The notes below the pieces were generated by a model. It was not told the origin of the DNA. It worked only from the letters and a program-made list of their open reading frames with translations, and searched no databases. Made by a program: the position numbers and the translations under genes. Of a DNA stretch of 64,000 nt, positions 20,900-33,345 are shown in pieces (the first letter of the stretch is position 1; each line of letters begins with the position of its first letter). Source of the stretch: Adiantum capillus-veneris (lineage: Eukaryota > Streptophyta > Polypodiopsida > Polypodiales > Pteridaceae); contig CM043968.1 in the NCBI GenBank assembly GCA_014529385.2, positions 4,638,001-4,702,000 of the forward strand. Reading direction: 5' to 3'.

Positions 20900-23800
20900 C
20901 TGGAATAGATCAAATCTCTTTGTTGTCCATTTCGTGTTTCAATTTTCCCAATTTTTTTACGATTAGCCCCATTATTCCCACCTTCTCTAGGATTTTCTGT
21001 AAATCATTCCATAGAGATGGTCTGCTTTTTAACAACTCTCCCAAAGTAAGAGTGCATTGGATGGGTGTACATATGATTGAATGGATGTTGTCTACTTCTA
21101 GGGTCTGTCCACTCTTTTTACTTGAGTGGTCGTACACACTATGGATTCATCTTCGTTATCTCCCAAGTAAGAGGGTAATGTTTTCAAGGTCAATGGTTTA
21201 GACATTCCTAAAGCTTCAGATCCGCAATCCCCATACAAGGATTGTACATCCATGTCCATATCAGGAGGCAGATTGTCTAACCAAACTTCCTCTATAGGAG
21301 TTGACTTTAGAGTTAGGTTCCCTTCGTTGATCTCTCTAACTTTTTCCCATAGGTGTCTTGGCCAGTCGTCTTCTATGAATGGAATTTCATCTAAGACATC
21401 TTCGTTGTCCAGCACTGTAAGTTCTGGCTCTTTTGTTTCAAGGTGGGATTCTACCACCACATCGGATTTTTCTTTATTGTCTCTTACCACAATCTCTTCC
21501 GGTTTTGCCATACTTTCAAGCTTGGGTTTTTGTTTTTCTAGCATCTCTTACATGATTCTCACCAAAACATGGATAGTTTTTCCATTTGTTTTCCATGTTT
21601 TGGCCTGCTTTAAGTCCCACTTGGTAGGCTTCCAAAGATGCATTAATAGGCTTAAAATTTTTGTCAACCAAAATTGATCCTCCAAATTTCACGGTGGTTT
21701 CCTTGATTTTTCGTCTAGGTTTGTTCACCTTTTCCTGGAATAGCTTCTTTACTTTCTCCTCGATTTTAGCCCTTTGTTTCTACTTTCTCATCTCGTACCT
21801 TTTGCTTCTACTTCTTTTGGTCTTTTGAGAGGCAATTTTTGTATTCTCTGAATCATCAGAGGAGTTATGTTTGCCTGGTCTTTGGTGATTACCTTGATTG
21901 GAACAATCGGTTCACTCTCAAATGAGCTACTAGGTATCACTTGGACTATTTTTAGTATTGTTTTACCCTTGTTTAAAGGATTTTTAGGGAAATATTCTGG
22001 GAAGTGTCCTCCATTTTTGCAACATTGTATGCAATAAACTTCAACTAGCTTGAGGTTCTTGTCAGGCTCTGGGCATTCATTTTTCCAATGATCATCTGCA
22101 CCACAGTTATGACAGTTTCCAATTCTGGGCTTAATCATGGGTCTTACCATAGGAGGTCTAACTCCTTGATTAGCCACATAATACGTTGGTGCAAGCTCTG
22201 ATGGAGCATAAGTCACATGTTCTTCCATTGGTGGTGGATGTGAATTATACCAATCTCCTTCTACCATTACTGTAGATGGACTAAGCTCATCATAGGGTGT
22301 AGCAGGCACTAGGGCTTGTTCATCTATGACTCCTTCTGAGTGCATCTACTTTATAGGCACTACATTATGTCCTGGATATGGAGGTTGTTGACCCAGCACG
22401 GGTTGAGGTCTTTCCATACCCATAGGTGGTCTCTGAGTTGGGGCCATATCAGGCTGATATCTGTACATGGGTTGTCCTTGTGGCCTCATAGGCACGCACT
22501 GAACATTCCCATCATAGTTTGGTTGGTAATAGCACTCATTGGTCTCATGGTTAGTCCATTTACCCTTGGTTGCACACCATTTATGTGGTCTAATTGGTTG
22601 TCCTTGTTGAGGTATCCCTTGTCCTGGTCCTCTCATAGGTGCTTTTTGCATGTTATTCATCGTGTCATTTATCCTTTTGAGCATGTCTTATATGGCTAAA
22701 AGTGGTGCTGCAGTAGCCGTTCCCACTTGTGCTAGTTTGGTGGATGTTGTTTTATCACGTTGGTTATCCTTAGGGACATCTTCTTCGTTGAAAATATCAC
22801 AATTGTCTCCTAAGTCAATAGCATCTGACACACACTCTTCTAGGGTTGTATGCTTCTTGCTATACAATATAGCATGAAGTTCTTTGTTTAGTAGTCTCTC
22901 TAGAAATAATGATACTAGTTGTTCTTCTACAGGTATCTCTAGCACTTGGCATCTGGCAATGTATTGTTTCATTTGAGTGGCACAATCCCTAACAGACTCA
23001 CCTTGTTTCTGTTTAAAATTGTAGATTTGAGCTATCATGTTGTGTTTGATCCCCGTTTTGGAACAAGCAGCTACAAATCCTTGAGCTAATGTGTTCAAGT
23101 CCATGATTGACCTTGATGGAATGTTTTGGAACCATGCCAATGCTTTTCCTTTTAATGTCATTCCAAAACCCTCAAATTGAGTATGGAAATCGAATATGCG
23201 TTCTGCTCTTAGTACTTGCTTAAATCTTGCTAAGTGGTCGTATGGATCCCTTGATCCACTGTATTTTTTGACCCATTTCTAAAAATCAGCTAGTTTGACA
23301 CGTCCATTTAGTTCAACTCCCGATCTTCTGGCAGTTGGTCCTGTTTCGAGTTCTTCAAACCAGTCTGTTGGAAATAGTGACTCATGTAGCCCTGGACTGG
23401 CTTTAGCGTCACTCGGTTTTCTTTGTGATGAGGTGGTTTCTGGTTTCCTAACATTACTCTCAGAAGATCTCTCACGGTGTTCATCTCTTGGAATAGTTTC
23501 TGTTCCTTGGCTCAATATCCAATCTCTTAAGGAATACCCTTGGTATTTGGTTTGTTCCACCTCCTCAAGAGTCATCATAACAAAGTTGTTGTTATAATAA
23601 TCCCTAAACAGGTAGGTTGGTAGGTCTGTTGATCCCTTATCTTTGATCTTGAAGATATAGATGATCTTCATGGGTGTTAGTTGTCCTGATTTGGCATGCG
23701 AAGTCCACAGAAGATCTATTACATTTCTATCTTCCCAACAATAGACTCCGATCCTAAGATTATCCATACTAAGATTATCAACTTGATCGTATCCCTCAAA

Positions 23801-24016
23801 TTCTAAAGTTGGTGGTCTTTCTTTTAATGCCATATCTGGAATTATGGTATTTACCTCTAACTCCCATTTGTCTATCACGTTAGGATTTTCGACTTGTAAA
23901 TATTGATTTTTGTTTCTATCCATGTATATTTTTCCTTGTTTGTTTGCCCTGATCTCTCCTTCAAACTCAATACCATGGTCATCAATGCGAATATCATACT
24001 CTTCGTTAGGATCCAT
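20900..24016 (-). pseudogene. Gypsy A gag
   Basis: The frame opens with MDPNEEYDIRIDDHG at 24016 and has an N-terminal region (GVYCWEDRNVIDLLWTSHAK, IIYIFKIKDKGS) that I do not know from other gag proteins. A Retrotrans_gag core follows: KALAWFQNIPSRSIMDLN, NFKQKQGESVRDCATQMKQY and EEQLVSLFLERLLNKEL (23161-22880). A CCHC zinc knuckle CHNCGADDHWKNEC is at about 22120-22070; a second one (YCIQCCKNGGHFPEYF) has lost its last Cys. A charged spacer continues to about 20900. TAG at 23279-23281 falls where gypsy B has CAG (30613-30615). Confidence 0.8.
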
Positions 24017-24295
24017 GTAAACCTGAGCTCCATGGCAATTAGTCTTCTAAAATGAGAGTATATGCTTATAGCGCATTGTCATTCCGGTGTCTGAGTGAGT
24101 CGAGTAAGAAGACATTTTAGATGTTGAATCTAAGAACGTGTCTGAGACTTCTTCAAGGATAGTGTGCAAGGGGTTGCCTTGGTTCACACACTCTTCGGTG
24201 GATACTCTATTGGAGCTTTCTCCAAGTATGCCTTGATTTCCTAGTACACGACCAGATCTAAGGTTCGTAAAGACTTATGAAGCCCTGGATAGAGT

Positions 24296-24303
24296 ACTTA
24301 CCT
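24296..24303 (-). promoter_or_regulatory. Strong splice donor in gypsy A leader
   Basis: The minus strand reads AAAG/GTAAGTAC just 5' of gag, a near-consensus 5' splice site. Gypsy B keeps GATG/GTAAGTAC at 29582-29591. No matching acceptor could be chosen. Confidence 0.35.
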
Positions 24304-24682
24304 TTGGATTGACTTGTTGTCAATTTCTTCCACTTGACTTGATTGCAACTTCTGTCAAGCTTCCAATTCCTTGACTGCAACCTGATTCCTGTATCAATTT
24401 TAATCAAGTTAGCTATTATTTCACAAAGACTGTGTAGTTTTTTGCTAGCTATTGTGATTGGTCTATGCGTGTCACTTCAAATCGAGCTAATTGAGTCAGC
24501 AATTGAGATTTTCAGATTCGACTTTGGCAAAATATCAAAGGACTAATTTGCAACCTGGAAACTGAGTGAACATGTACCAATTTGGATCCGATTGAAACCC
24601 AAATTTTTCGGTGGCCTTGTATTATGTTGGTCTAACACTGTACAAGTTCAAAAGTCAAAATTCGTATCTTTGTGTAGGAGTG

Positions 24683-25568
24683 GTAAATAATCGTGATTAT
24701 TTACTTTTGTCAATTTTGTGCACTTTTTTGCTTGATTTGCCAAGTATACAATCAGTTAAGGTCCCTAGACAAGTTTCACTAAGTTTAAACAAAATTTGTT
24801 CAAGTTTATCAATTGTTTCGTGTCTGCAGACTCGATTTTCAAGAATCTGGCTTAAGTCTCACTTTTGTGATCCAAATTTCACCAAAATTGATTTGTGTGG
24901 TCTACTTGATATGCTTGACCTTGTGGTATACTCAAATGTGCAAGATTATCAATTTTTGAAGTAGATGTAAATAATTGTGATTATTTACTCCAGCTAATTT
25001 TTTGCAAGCTTTTGTTCCAACCTTGACACAGATCTGTTAAGCACCTCAACTTAAGATCTCTAGCCAAGTTTCATCAAGTTTGGACTATTTTTGGTCAAAT
25101 GGTCATCAGTTTTGTATTTGTAGACTGACTTTGCAAATTTGGTCACAATTTTCAATTCAATGATCCAAATCTTACAAAATTGGGTTTGTTAACTTATGAC
25201 AACATGGTAAAGCTAGTGGTATGCTAACTTGGTCAAAAAAGTTGAAAAATGGGACAGGTGTAAATAATCACGATTATTTACTTCTGATAAATTTTTGCAT
25301 CTTTTTGGTCAAGTGAGCATGTACACATGTCTATCACATCAATATAAGCCTATAAATCAAATTTCATTGAGTTTGGATAAATTTTTTTCCCAATTTACAC
25401 TCAAGTTTCCAAAAGTCAGTACAAACTTTAGTTTTTGCCCAGTTTTTTGCTAGTTTGGTGATCCAAATCCTATGTGCCTTTCCAAAAGTTGTTTGTACAC
25501 ATGCAATGAATCACTGCTATCAACCTTGGTCAGTTTTGAGCTGAAAGTAAATAATCACAATTATTTAC
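24683..25568. repeat. Four 22-bp palindromes at ~287-bp spacing (array A)
   Basis: Near-perfect palindromes with the core AAATAATCACGATTATTT lie at 24683-24704, 24967-24988, 25260-25281 and 25547-25568 (spacing 284, 293, 287). The sequence between them is a diverged ~287-bp tandem unit (shared phrases such as GATCCAAAT and CAAGTTT). The array occupies most of the gypsy A leader between PBS and gag. Confidence 0.85.
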
Positions 25569-26240
25569 TTCAGGCTTAAAATGAATATTTTTTTGCACTT
25601 TTTCAATGGACAATCTTTTCATGAGTTATTTTAAGCCTGTGAATCAACTCAAAACTTAGTGTGGCCTAAAATGTCAAGAAAAAGTAAACAATTTGAGTTT
25701 TTGATAACTCTTGAAATTTTTACCTCAATTTTTCCTTGAGCTTACCCACTGGTTCATACAACTTTTAAGCGTACTTTCCAGTCAGATTGAGTGGTTTGGA
25801 GTCTTTTCATGCTATTTCTAGCCGTAGACATGAAATTCTTCAACTTCAAATAACAACTCACAATGATTCTTTCGGAGAGAGCAATGTTTTGAAATCCACC
25901 TCGGATCCTACTTACCCTACTCCTAGGTTCTCATGCAATGGGGTTGTGGAAAGTGTCCACAAACACTCCTTTTCTTGTTTTTTATGGTTTCCTGAGCATT
26001 GATCTTAAGCCTTGTCTCATTTATCAATCATTCTCAAAATCCTAATCTAGTTCTAGAATCCTACAATCCTAAAGGCACTCATTAAGTACAACTTACCTCC
26101 AAGCTATCTCTACACAGCAAAAGACGACAATCTTAAGCTATGTGGTTTCTAAAAAGAAGGTTTTTACTCTAGGAAATCCTAGAGGAAGTTAAAGGATAAC
26201 TTCACAAGACGCTCGTGTTTTCCCTAGTTTATATCTCTTT

Positions 26241-26260
26241 GATCCCCGACATCGGCGCCA
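26241..26260 (-). other. Primer binding site of gypsy A
   Basis: The minus strand reads TGGCGCCGATGTCGGGGATC two bases after the LTR. TGGCGCC...GGGG is a common plant Ty3/gypsy PBS, matching an Asp-type tRNA 3' end as far as I recall. Confidence 0.8.
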
Positions 26261-26262
26261 AA

Positions 26263-27171
26263 TGTGGGACGGGTGTCTAACCTCACTCCTATCTTATTGC
26301 AGATTTAGCAAGAACCACGATTAAATTGTCAATCCATGGGACGAAGTTGACTCGACTAGTGTGTAGAGTCTACAAGAGGTTGTCAATCTCTCGGAAAAGA
26401 ACAAACAACTCACATCTAACTCAAGCTACACTCAAGTGACTGAAATCACCAAAAGCCAATCGCTCATCAATAAACAAATCACATCCGTTACAGCATCAAA
26501 TGACATCCAAAGGTAATGAAACTTCTAGGACAAGTTTATAAGGCATAAGAACACATGCTTATGGTCTCAAATCCCACTTTAGATTAAGTGCAAAAATCAC
26601 GATTATTAACAGCAATGGATTTTTGACCTAATCGTTTTCGACCCAGAATGTATCTAAATGCTTAGCAATGATGCCCAATATCCCGCCTATGCTTAGTTTT
26701 TTTATTTTGAAGTATAAATTCCTACTTATGATGAAATTAGGCCGTGGATCGGCGATGCCAAAAGCTACAAAATACTGTGAAATGCTTACGTCAATGCGTA
26801 GAGCTCTTACTTGCAGTTGCAATATAACAAACACGACTGCAATGTGGCAACCGGGGAGGGAGTAGAAAGCGCAAGAAGGAGAGAAGTGAGCACCGTTAAC
26901 TCACGCTGTGTATTTTATTATTTAAAACTTTAATTAACTTACAAAAGTTGGCTTTTATACCTTAGCCAAGGTTTTTGGTGGTCAAAAGTAATAATCTAGG
27001 AGCTCTAACTAAAGATGGGTAAAGACAAGTTGATACAATCTCGAAGCTTGTAGCCCCGACTCATCAATTACAAGAAAAATAGGAGTTACAATATTCTCAA
27101 TTTATCAAGATAATAAGTGTTTTCACAATGAGACCTCCAAAAATGGTATCCGAATTAGCTTGCTGCTAACA
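26263..27171 (-). repeat. 5' LTR of gypsy A (909 bp)
   Basis: On the minus strand it begins TGTTAGCAGCAAGC at 27171 and ends CCCGTCCCACA at 26263. A GTATAAAAGC TATA box lies at 26960-26951. A degenerate copy of the leader palindrome is at 26589-26610. The 3' ~480 bp (26263-26740) match gypsy B's LTRs at 27180-27664 and 38371-38852. Confidence 0.75.
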
Positions 27172-27664
27172 CCAAAACACACAGCCTAATTTCATCATAA
27201 ATAGGAATTTACGCTTCAAAATAAAAAACTAAGCATAGGTGGGGTACTGGGACATCATTGCTAAGCATTTAGATGCATTCTGGATCAAAAACGACTAAGT
27301 CAAAAATCCACTACTATTAATAATCGTAATTTTTGCACTTGACCTAAAGTGGGATTTGAAACCATAAGCATGTGTGCTTAGGTCTTATAAACATGTCCTA
27401 GAAGTTTCATTACAATTGGATGTCATTTGATGCTGTAACGAATGTGATTTGTTTGCCTATGAGCGATTGGCTTTTGGGGATTTCAGTGACTTGAGTGTAG
27501 CTTGAGTTAGACGCGAGTTGTTTGTTGTTTTCCAAGAGATTGACAACCTCTTGTAGCCTCTATGCACTAGTTGAGTCAGCTTCATCCCATGGATTGACTA
27601 TTTAATCGTGGTTCTCACTACGTCTGCAAATAAGATAGGAGTGAGGTTAGACACCCGTCCCACA
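27172..27664 (+). repeat. Partial 5' LTR of gypsy B
   Basis: About 490 bp matching the 3' half of gypsy A's LTR in opposite orientation and ending CCCGTCCCACA. The U3/promoter half is missing; the gypsy A LTR start takes its place. It includes a degenerate palindrome (about 27316-27338). Confidence 0.75.
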
Positions 27665-27666
27665 TT

Positions 27667-27686
27667 TAGCGCCACTGTCGGGGATC
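27667..27686 (+). other. Degenerate primer binding site of gypsy B
   Basis: TAGCGCCACTGTCGGGGATC, two mismatches from the gypsy A site, two bases after the LTR end. Confidence 0.7.
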
Positions 27687-28325
27687 GAAGAGACCTAAAC
27701 TAGGGAAGAGAGTCTTGTGAAGTTATCCTTTAGCTTCCTCTAGGATCTCCTAGATTAAAAATTTTCTTTTAGAAACCGCATAGAGAGGTAGCTTGAAAGT
27801 AATCGTACTTGTTGAGTGCCTTTAGGATTGCGGATTGTAGAATTAGACTAGGGTTTTGAGAATGATTGATGGACGAGACAAGTCTTAAGATCAAGGCTCA
27901 GAAAACCATAAAAAACAAGAAAACGACTATTTATGGACACTTTCCACAACCCCATTGCAGTAGAACCTAGGAGTAGGTAAAGTAGAATCCGAGGCGGATT
28001 TCAAAACATTGCTCTCTCCGAAAGAATCAATTGTGAGTTGTTTTTTGAAGTGGCAAAATTTCAGGTCTACGGCCAAAAATAGCACAAAAAGACTGCCAAC
28101 CACTCAATCCGACTGGAGAGTATGCTTAAAAGTTGTATGAACCAGTAGGTAAGCTCAAGGACACAATGAGGTAAAAATTTCAAGAGTTTGTAAAAACTCA
28201 GATTATTTACTTTTTCTTGACATTTTAGGCCAAATTAAGTTTTGACTTGACTCAAAGGCTTAAAATAGCTCATGAAAAGACTGTCCATTGAAAAAGTGCA
28301 AAAAAGTGTTCATTTCAAGCCTAAA

Positions 28326-29205
28326 GTAAATAATCGCAATTATTTACTTTCAACTCAAAATTGACCAAGGTTGATACCATTGACTCTATGTATGTGTACA
28401 AACAACTTTTGTAAAGGCACATAGAATTTGGATCACCAAACTGACAAAACATTGGGTAAAATAATAAAGTTTGTACTGAGTTCCGTTAACTTGAGTGTAA
28501 ATTGGAATTTTTTTCGTTCAAACTCAATGAAACTTGATTCATAGGCTTATATTGATGTGATAGACATGTGTACATGCTCAGTCGACCAAAAAGATGCAAA
28601 AATTTGCCAGAAGTAAATAATCATAATTATTTACATCTACCCCAATTTTCAACTTTTTTGACCAAGTTAGCATACGACTACTATGTTATAATAAGCCCAC
28701 AAATCAATTTTGGTAAGATTTGGATCATTGGATTTAAAATTGTGGCCAAATCTGCAAAGTCAATCAACAGATACAAAACTGATGACCATTTGAACCAAAA
28801 TTGTCCAAACTACATGAAACTTGGCTAGGGTGCTTAAGTTGAGATACTTAACAGATCTGTGTCAAGATTGGGATAAAAACTTGCAAAAAAACAAATGGAG
28901 TAAATAATCACGATTATTTACATCTGCTTCAAAAATTGATAATCTTGCACATTTGAGTATACCACAAGGTCGAGCATATCAAGTAGACCACACAAATAAA
29001 GTTTGGTGAAATTTGGATCACAAAAGTGAGACTTAAGCCAGATTCTTAGAAACTGAGTCTACGGACACGAAACGATTGCTAAACTTGAACAAAAATTGTC
29101 CAAGCTTAGTGAAACTTATCTAGGGACCTTAACAGGTTGTATACTTGCCAAACCAAGCCAAAAAGTGCAAAAAATTGGGAAAAGTAAATAATCACGATTA
29201 TTTAC
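28326..29205. repeat. Four 22-bp palindromes at ~287-bp spacing (array B)
   Basis: Palindromes at 28326-28347, 28613-28634, 28900-28921 and 29184-29205 (spacing 287, 287, 284), mirror image of array A. The palindromes are better conserved between units than the text around them. Confidence 0.85.
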
Positions 29206-29581
29206 TACTGCTACACAGAGACACCATTTTTTACTTTTGAACTTGTACAGTGTTAGACCAACATAATACAAGGCCACCGAGAAATTTTGGGTTCAATCGG
29301 ATCCAAATTGGTACATGTTCACTCAGTTTTCAGGTTGCAGATTAGTCCTTTGGTGTTTGCAAAAGTGATATACGAAAGTCTCAGCTGCTGTCTCACTTAG
29401 CTCTATTTGGAGTGATACACATAGACCAAACACAATAGTTAGCAAGAACTATACAGTCTTTGTGAAAGAATAGCTAACTTGATCAAAACTGATACAAGAA
29501 TTAGGTTGCAGACAAGGAATTGGCAGCTTGATAAAAGTCTCAATCAAGTCAAGTGGAAGAAATTGACAATAAGTCAATCCG

Positions 29582-32150
29582 ATGGTAAGTACTCTATCCA
29601 AGGCTTCACAAGTCTTTATGAACCTTAGATTTGGTCGTGTACTAGGAAACCAAGGCATATTTCGAGAAACCTCCAATAGAGTATCCACCGAAGAAAGTGT
29701 GAATCAAGGCAATCCCTTGCACACTATCCTTGAAGAAGTCTCAGACACTCTTTCAGATTCAACATCTGAAATGTCTTCCTATTTGACTCACTCAGAAACC
29801 GGAACGACAGTGCACTATAAGTATATACTCTGTTTTTATAAGACTAATCGCCATGGAGCTCAGGTTTACCTGGATCCGAATGAAGAGTATACTATTCGCA
29901 TTGATGACTATGATTTTATGTTCGAAGAGGAAATCAGGGAAAACAAACAAGGAAAAATGTACATGGACAGAAACAGAACTCAGTATTTACAAGTTGAAAA
30001 CCCTGACATGATAGACAAGTGGGGGTTAAATACCATAATTCTAGATATGGCAGCCAAAGAAGGACCACCAACTTTAGAGTTCGAGGGATACAATCAAGTT
30101 GATTTGAAGCCTATGAAACGGCTTAGTACGGATAATCCTAGGATCGGAGTCTATTGTTGGGAGGATAGAAATGTCAAAGATCTTCTTTGGACTTCACATG
30201 CCAAATCAAGACAACTAACACCCATGAAGATCATCTATATCTTCAAGATCAAAGATAAGGGATCAATAGATCTATCCACTACCTGTTTAGGGATTGTTAT
30301 AACCACAACTTTGCTATGATGATTCCTGAGGAGGTAGAACAAATCAAATACCAAGGGTATTCCATAAGGGATTGGATATTAGGCCAATGACCAAAAACTA
30401 TTCCAAGAGATGAACACCGTGAGAGATCTTCTAAGAGTAATGTTAAGAAACCAGAAACCACCTCATCACGAAGAAAACCGGGTGACACTAAAGCCAGTCC
30501 AGGGCTGCATGAGTCACTATTTCCAACAAGCTGGTTTGAAGGACCCGGAACAAGACCAACCGCCAGGAGACCGAGAGTTGAACCAAATAGACGTGTCAGA
30601 CCAGTTGATTTTCAGAAATGGGTCAAAAAATATAGTGGATTGGGGGATCCATATGACCACTTAGCAAGCTTTAAGCAAGTGCTAAGAGCAGAACACATAT
30701 TTGATTTCCATACTCAATTCGAGGGGTTTGGAATGATATTGAAAGGAAAGGCATTGACATGGTTCCAAAACATTTCACCAAGGTCAATCATGCACTTAAA
30801 TACATTAGCTCAAGGATTTGTAGCTGCTTGTTCTAAAATGGGGATCAAACACAATACAATAGCTCAAATCTATAGCTTTAAACAGAAACAAGTTGAGTCT
30901 ATTAGGGATTGTGCAACTGAATGAAACAATACATTACAAGATGCCCAGAGCTAGAGATACCTGCAGAAGAACGACTAGTATCATTGTTTCTAGAGGGACT
31001 GCTAAACAAAGAACTTCATGCTATATTGTATAGCAAGAAGCATACAACCCTAGAAGAGTGTGTCCGATGCTATTGACTTAGGAGACAATTGTCATATTTT
31101 CAACGAAGAAGATGTCCCTAAGGATAACCAAAGCGAGAAAAAAACATCCACCAAACCAGCACAAGTGGGAACGGCTGCTGCGGCACCACTTTCAACCATA
31201 GAAGACATGCTCAAAAGGATGAACGACATGATGAATAACATGCAAAAAGCACCTATGAGGGGACCAGGGCAAGGGATATCTCAATAGGGACAACCAATTA
31301 GACAGCAGAAATGGTGTGCAATCGAGGATAAATGGACCAACCATGAGACCAATGAGCGCTATTACCAACCAAAATATGATGGGAATGTTGAGTACGTGAC
31401 TATGAGACCACAAGGACAACCCATGTATAGATATTAGCCTAATATGGCCCTAACTCAAAGACCACCTATGGGTATGGAAAGACCTTAACCCATGTTGGGT
31501 CAAAAACCTCCATATTCAGAACATAATGCAGTGCCTGTAAAGTACATGCATCTAGAGGGAGTCATAGATGAACAAGCACCAGTGCCTGTTACACCCTATG
31601 CTAATCCTAGTCCATCTACAGTAATAATATAAGGAGATTGGTATGATTCACATCCACCACCAATGGAAGATCCTGTGACTTATACTCCACTAGAGCTTGC
31701 ACCAATGTATTATGTAGCTAATCAAAGTGTTATACCTCCTATGGCAAGAGCCATGATTAAGCCAAGAACTGGAAACTATCATAAATGTGGTACAGATGAT
31801 CATTGGAAAAGTGAATGTCTAGAACCTGACAAAAACCTCAAGCTAGTTGAAGCTTACTACATACAATGTTGCAAAAAGGGAGGACACTTCCCAGAGGATT
31901 GTCCTAAAAATCCATTAAACAAGGGTAAAACAGTAGTGAACGTAGTCCAAGTGATACCTAGTAGCTCATATGAGAGCGAACAGAGTGTTCCAATCAAGGT
32001 AATCACCAGAGCCCAGGCTAAGAAAAAGAAACATAACTCCTCTGATGATTCTAAGAATACAAAAATTTCCTCTCAAAAGACCAAAAAAAGCAGAAACAAC
32101 GGGTTGAAATCGAGGAGAAAGCAAAAAAGCTATTCCAAGAAAAGGTGAAA
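29582..32150 (+). pseudogene. Gypsy B gag
   Basis: The first frame (29582-30319) runs without a stop through the unfamiliar N-terminal region (IRIDDYDFMFEEEI, GVYCWEDRNVKDLLWTSHAK). The Retrotrans_gag core follows in 30640-30924 (KALTWFQNISPRSIMHLN). The zinc-knuckle region is 31663-32148: YHKCGTDDHWKSEC and CCKKGGHFPEDC, each with one missing or altered Cys relative to gypsy A. Stops at 31435-31437 (TAG, gypsy A CAG) and around 31487 (TAA, gypsy A CAA) are C-to-T changes. Gag forms the particle shell and binds element RNA through the knuckles. Confidence 0.8.
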
Positions 32151-32399
32151 GAAACTGGAAGTGAACTCAAAGAAACCACCATGAAATCTAGAGGATCAAA
32201 TTGGGTTGATAAAATTTTTGAGCCTATTAATGCAGCCTTGAAAGCTTACCAAGCAGGACTTAAAGCAGGCCAAAACCTGAAAAACAAATAGAAAAACTAT
32301 CCTTCTCAAGACATGGAAGCAGCTAAGCTTGAAGCTTATCAAAATTTGGTAAGAATCATGCAAGAGATGCTGGAAAAATAAGAACCCAAGCTCAAAAGT

Positions 32400-33345
32400 A
32401 TGGCAAAACCTGAAGAGCTTGTGGTAGGAACCAATAAGGAAAAATCCGAAGTGATGGTAGAACCCCACCTTGAAACAAAAGAGCCAGAACTTATAGTGCC
32501 GGACAACGAAGATGTGCTAGACGGAATTCCATTCGTACAAGAAGGTTGGCCAGGACACTTATGGGAAAAAGTTAGAGAGATTTAATGGGAGCTTAACTCT
32601 GAAGTCAGCTTCTATAAAGGAAGTGTGGTTAGACAACCTATCTCCTATATGGACATGGATGTACAATCCTTGTATGGGGATTGCGGATCTAAAGCTTCAG
32701 GAATGTCTAAACCATTGACTTTGAAGACATTACCCTCTTACTTGGGAGATAACGAAATGAATCCATAGTGTGTAAAACCACTCAAGTAAAGTGAGAGAAA
32801 CATCCCCTAGAAGTAGACAACATCCATCCAATCATGTCTACACCCATCCAATGCACTCTTACTTTAGGAGAACTGCTAGAAATCAAGCCATATTTATGGA
32901 ATGATCTACAAAAAACTCTAGAGAAGATGGGAATAATGGGGCTAATCACAAAAAATCTGGGAAAATTGAAACACAAAATGGACATCAAAGAGATTCGATC
33001 TGTTCCAATGAACAAAGTCGGAGAAGACTACAAAGGGGAAGAAGGAAACACGGCCCTTCCAGTGAGGTATAATGATATAGAAACCATGGCAATACTAGAT
33101 AGCATAGCCATAGCCACGAAAGCAGTATGGGAATCCTGGGGACAACTAGCCATTTGACAAACTCGAATGAAGTTGCAATTGGTTGATGGACACATCGAAA
33201 GACCCTTAGGACTGCTTGAAAAAGTGATAGTAAATTCCTGTGGGATTGAATATCAACACACTTTTGCCATAGTAGAATTTGGAAAGAAACTCAAGTACGA
33301 AATCATATTGGGAAGACCTTTCATGCGACAAGTACAACTCATTTA
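32400..33345 (+). pseudogene. Gypsy B gag-protease spacer and protease
   Basis: The plus-strand frame 32834-33157 carries METMAILDS-type text in which the D-S-G of the protease has lost residues (AILDSIAIATKA, gypsy A has LDSGASIAIA). YEIILGRPFM (33297-33327) is the intact distal motif. Upstream, 32400-32585 is an acidic spacer shared with gypsy A. The loss of Gly-Ala in the active site would inactivate it. Confidence 0.7.

Larger units (their letters stand above)
13863..27171 (-). mobile_element. Gypsy A, Ty3/gypsy retrotransposon, 3'-truncated
   Basis: In minus-strand order: 5' LTR (27171-26263), PBS (26260-26241), repeat-bearing leader, gag, protease, RT, RNase H, integrase. The integrase is split by a 2867-bp insertion (14279-17145) and then breaks off at 13863 against repeat R, so ORF3, the polypurine tract and the 3' LTR are missing. 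Gypsy B (27172-38852) is a second copy of the same family in opposite orientation. The PBS (TGGCGCCGATGTCGGGG) is of the type used by many plant gypsy elements such as Athila and matches Asp-type tRNA primers as far as I recall. Confidence 0.85.

Noticed and set aside
26241-27686. A tRNA gene near the GGCGCC...GGGGATC sequence
   Set aside because: These are primer binding sites next to LTR ends; there is no cloverleaf-forming sequence on either side.
24683-29205. CRISPR-like array
   Set aside because: Regularly spaced palindromes, but the ~265-bp intervals are themselves related tandem units within a plant retrotransposon leader, not unique spacers, and no cas genes exist.
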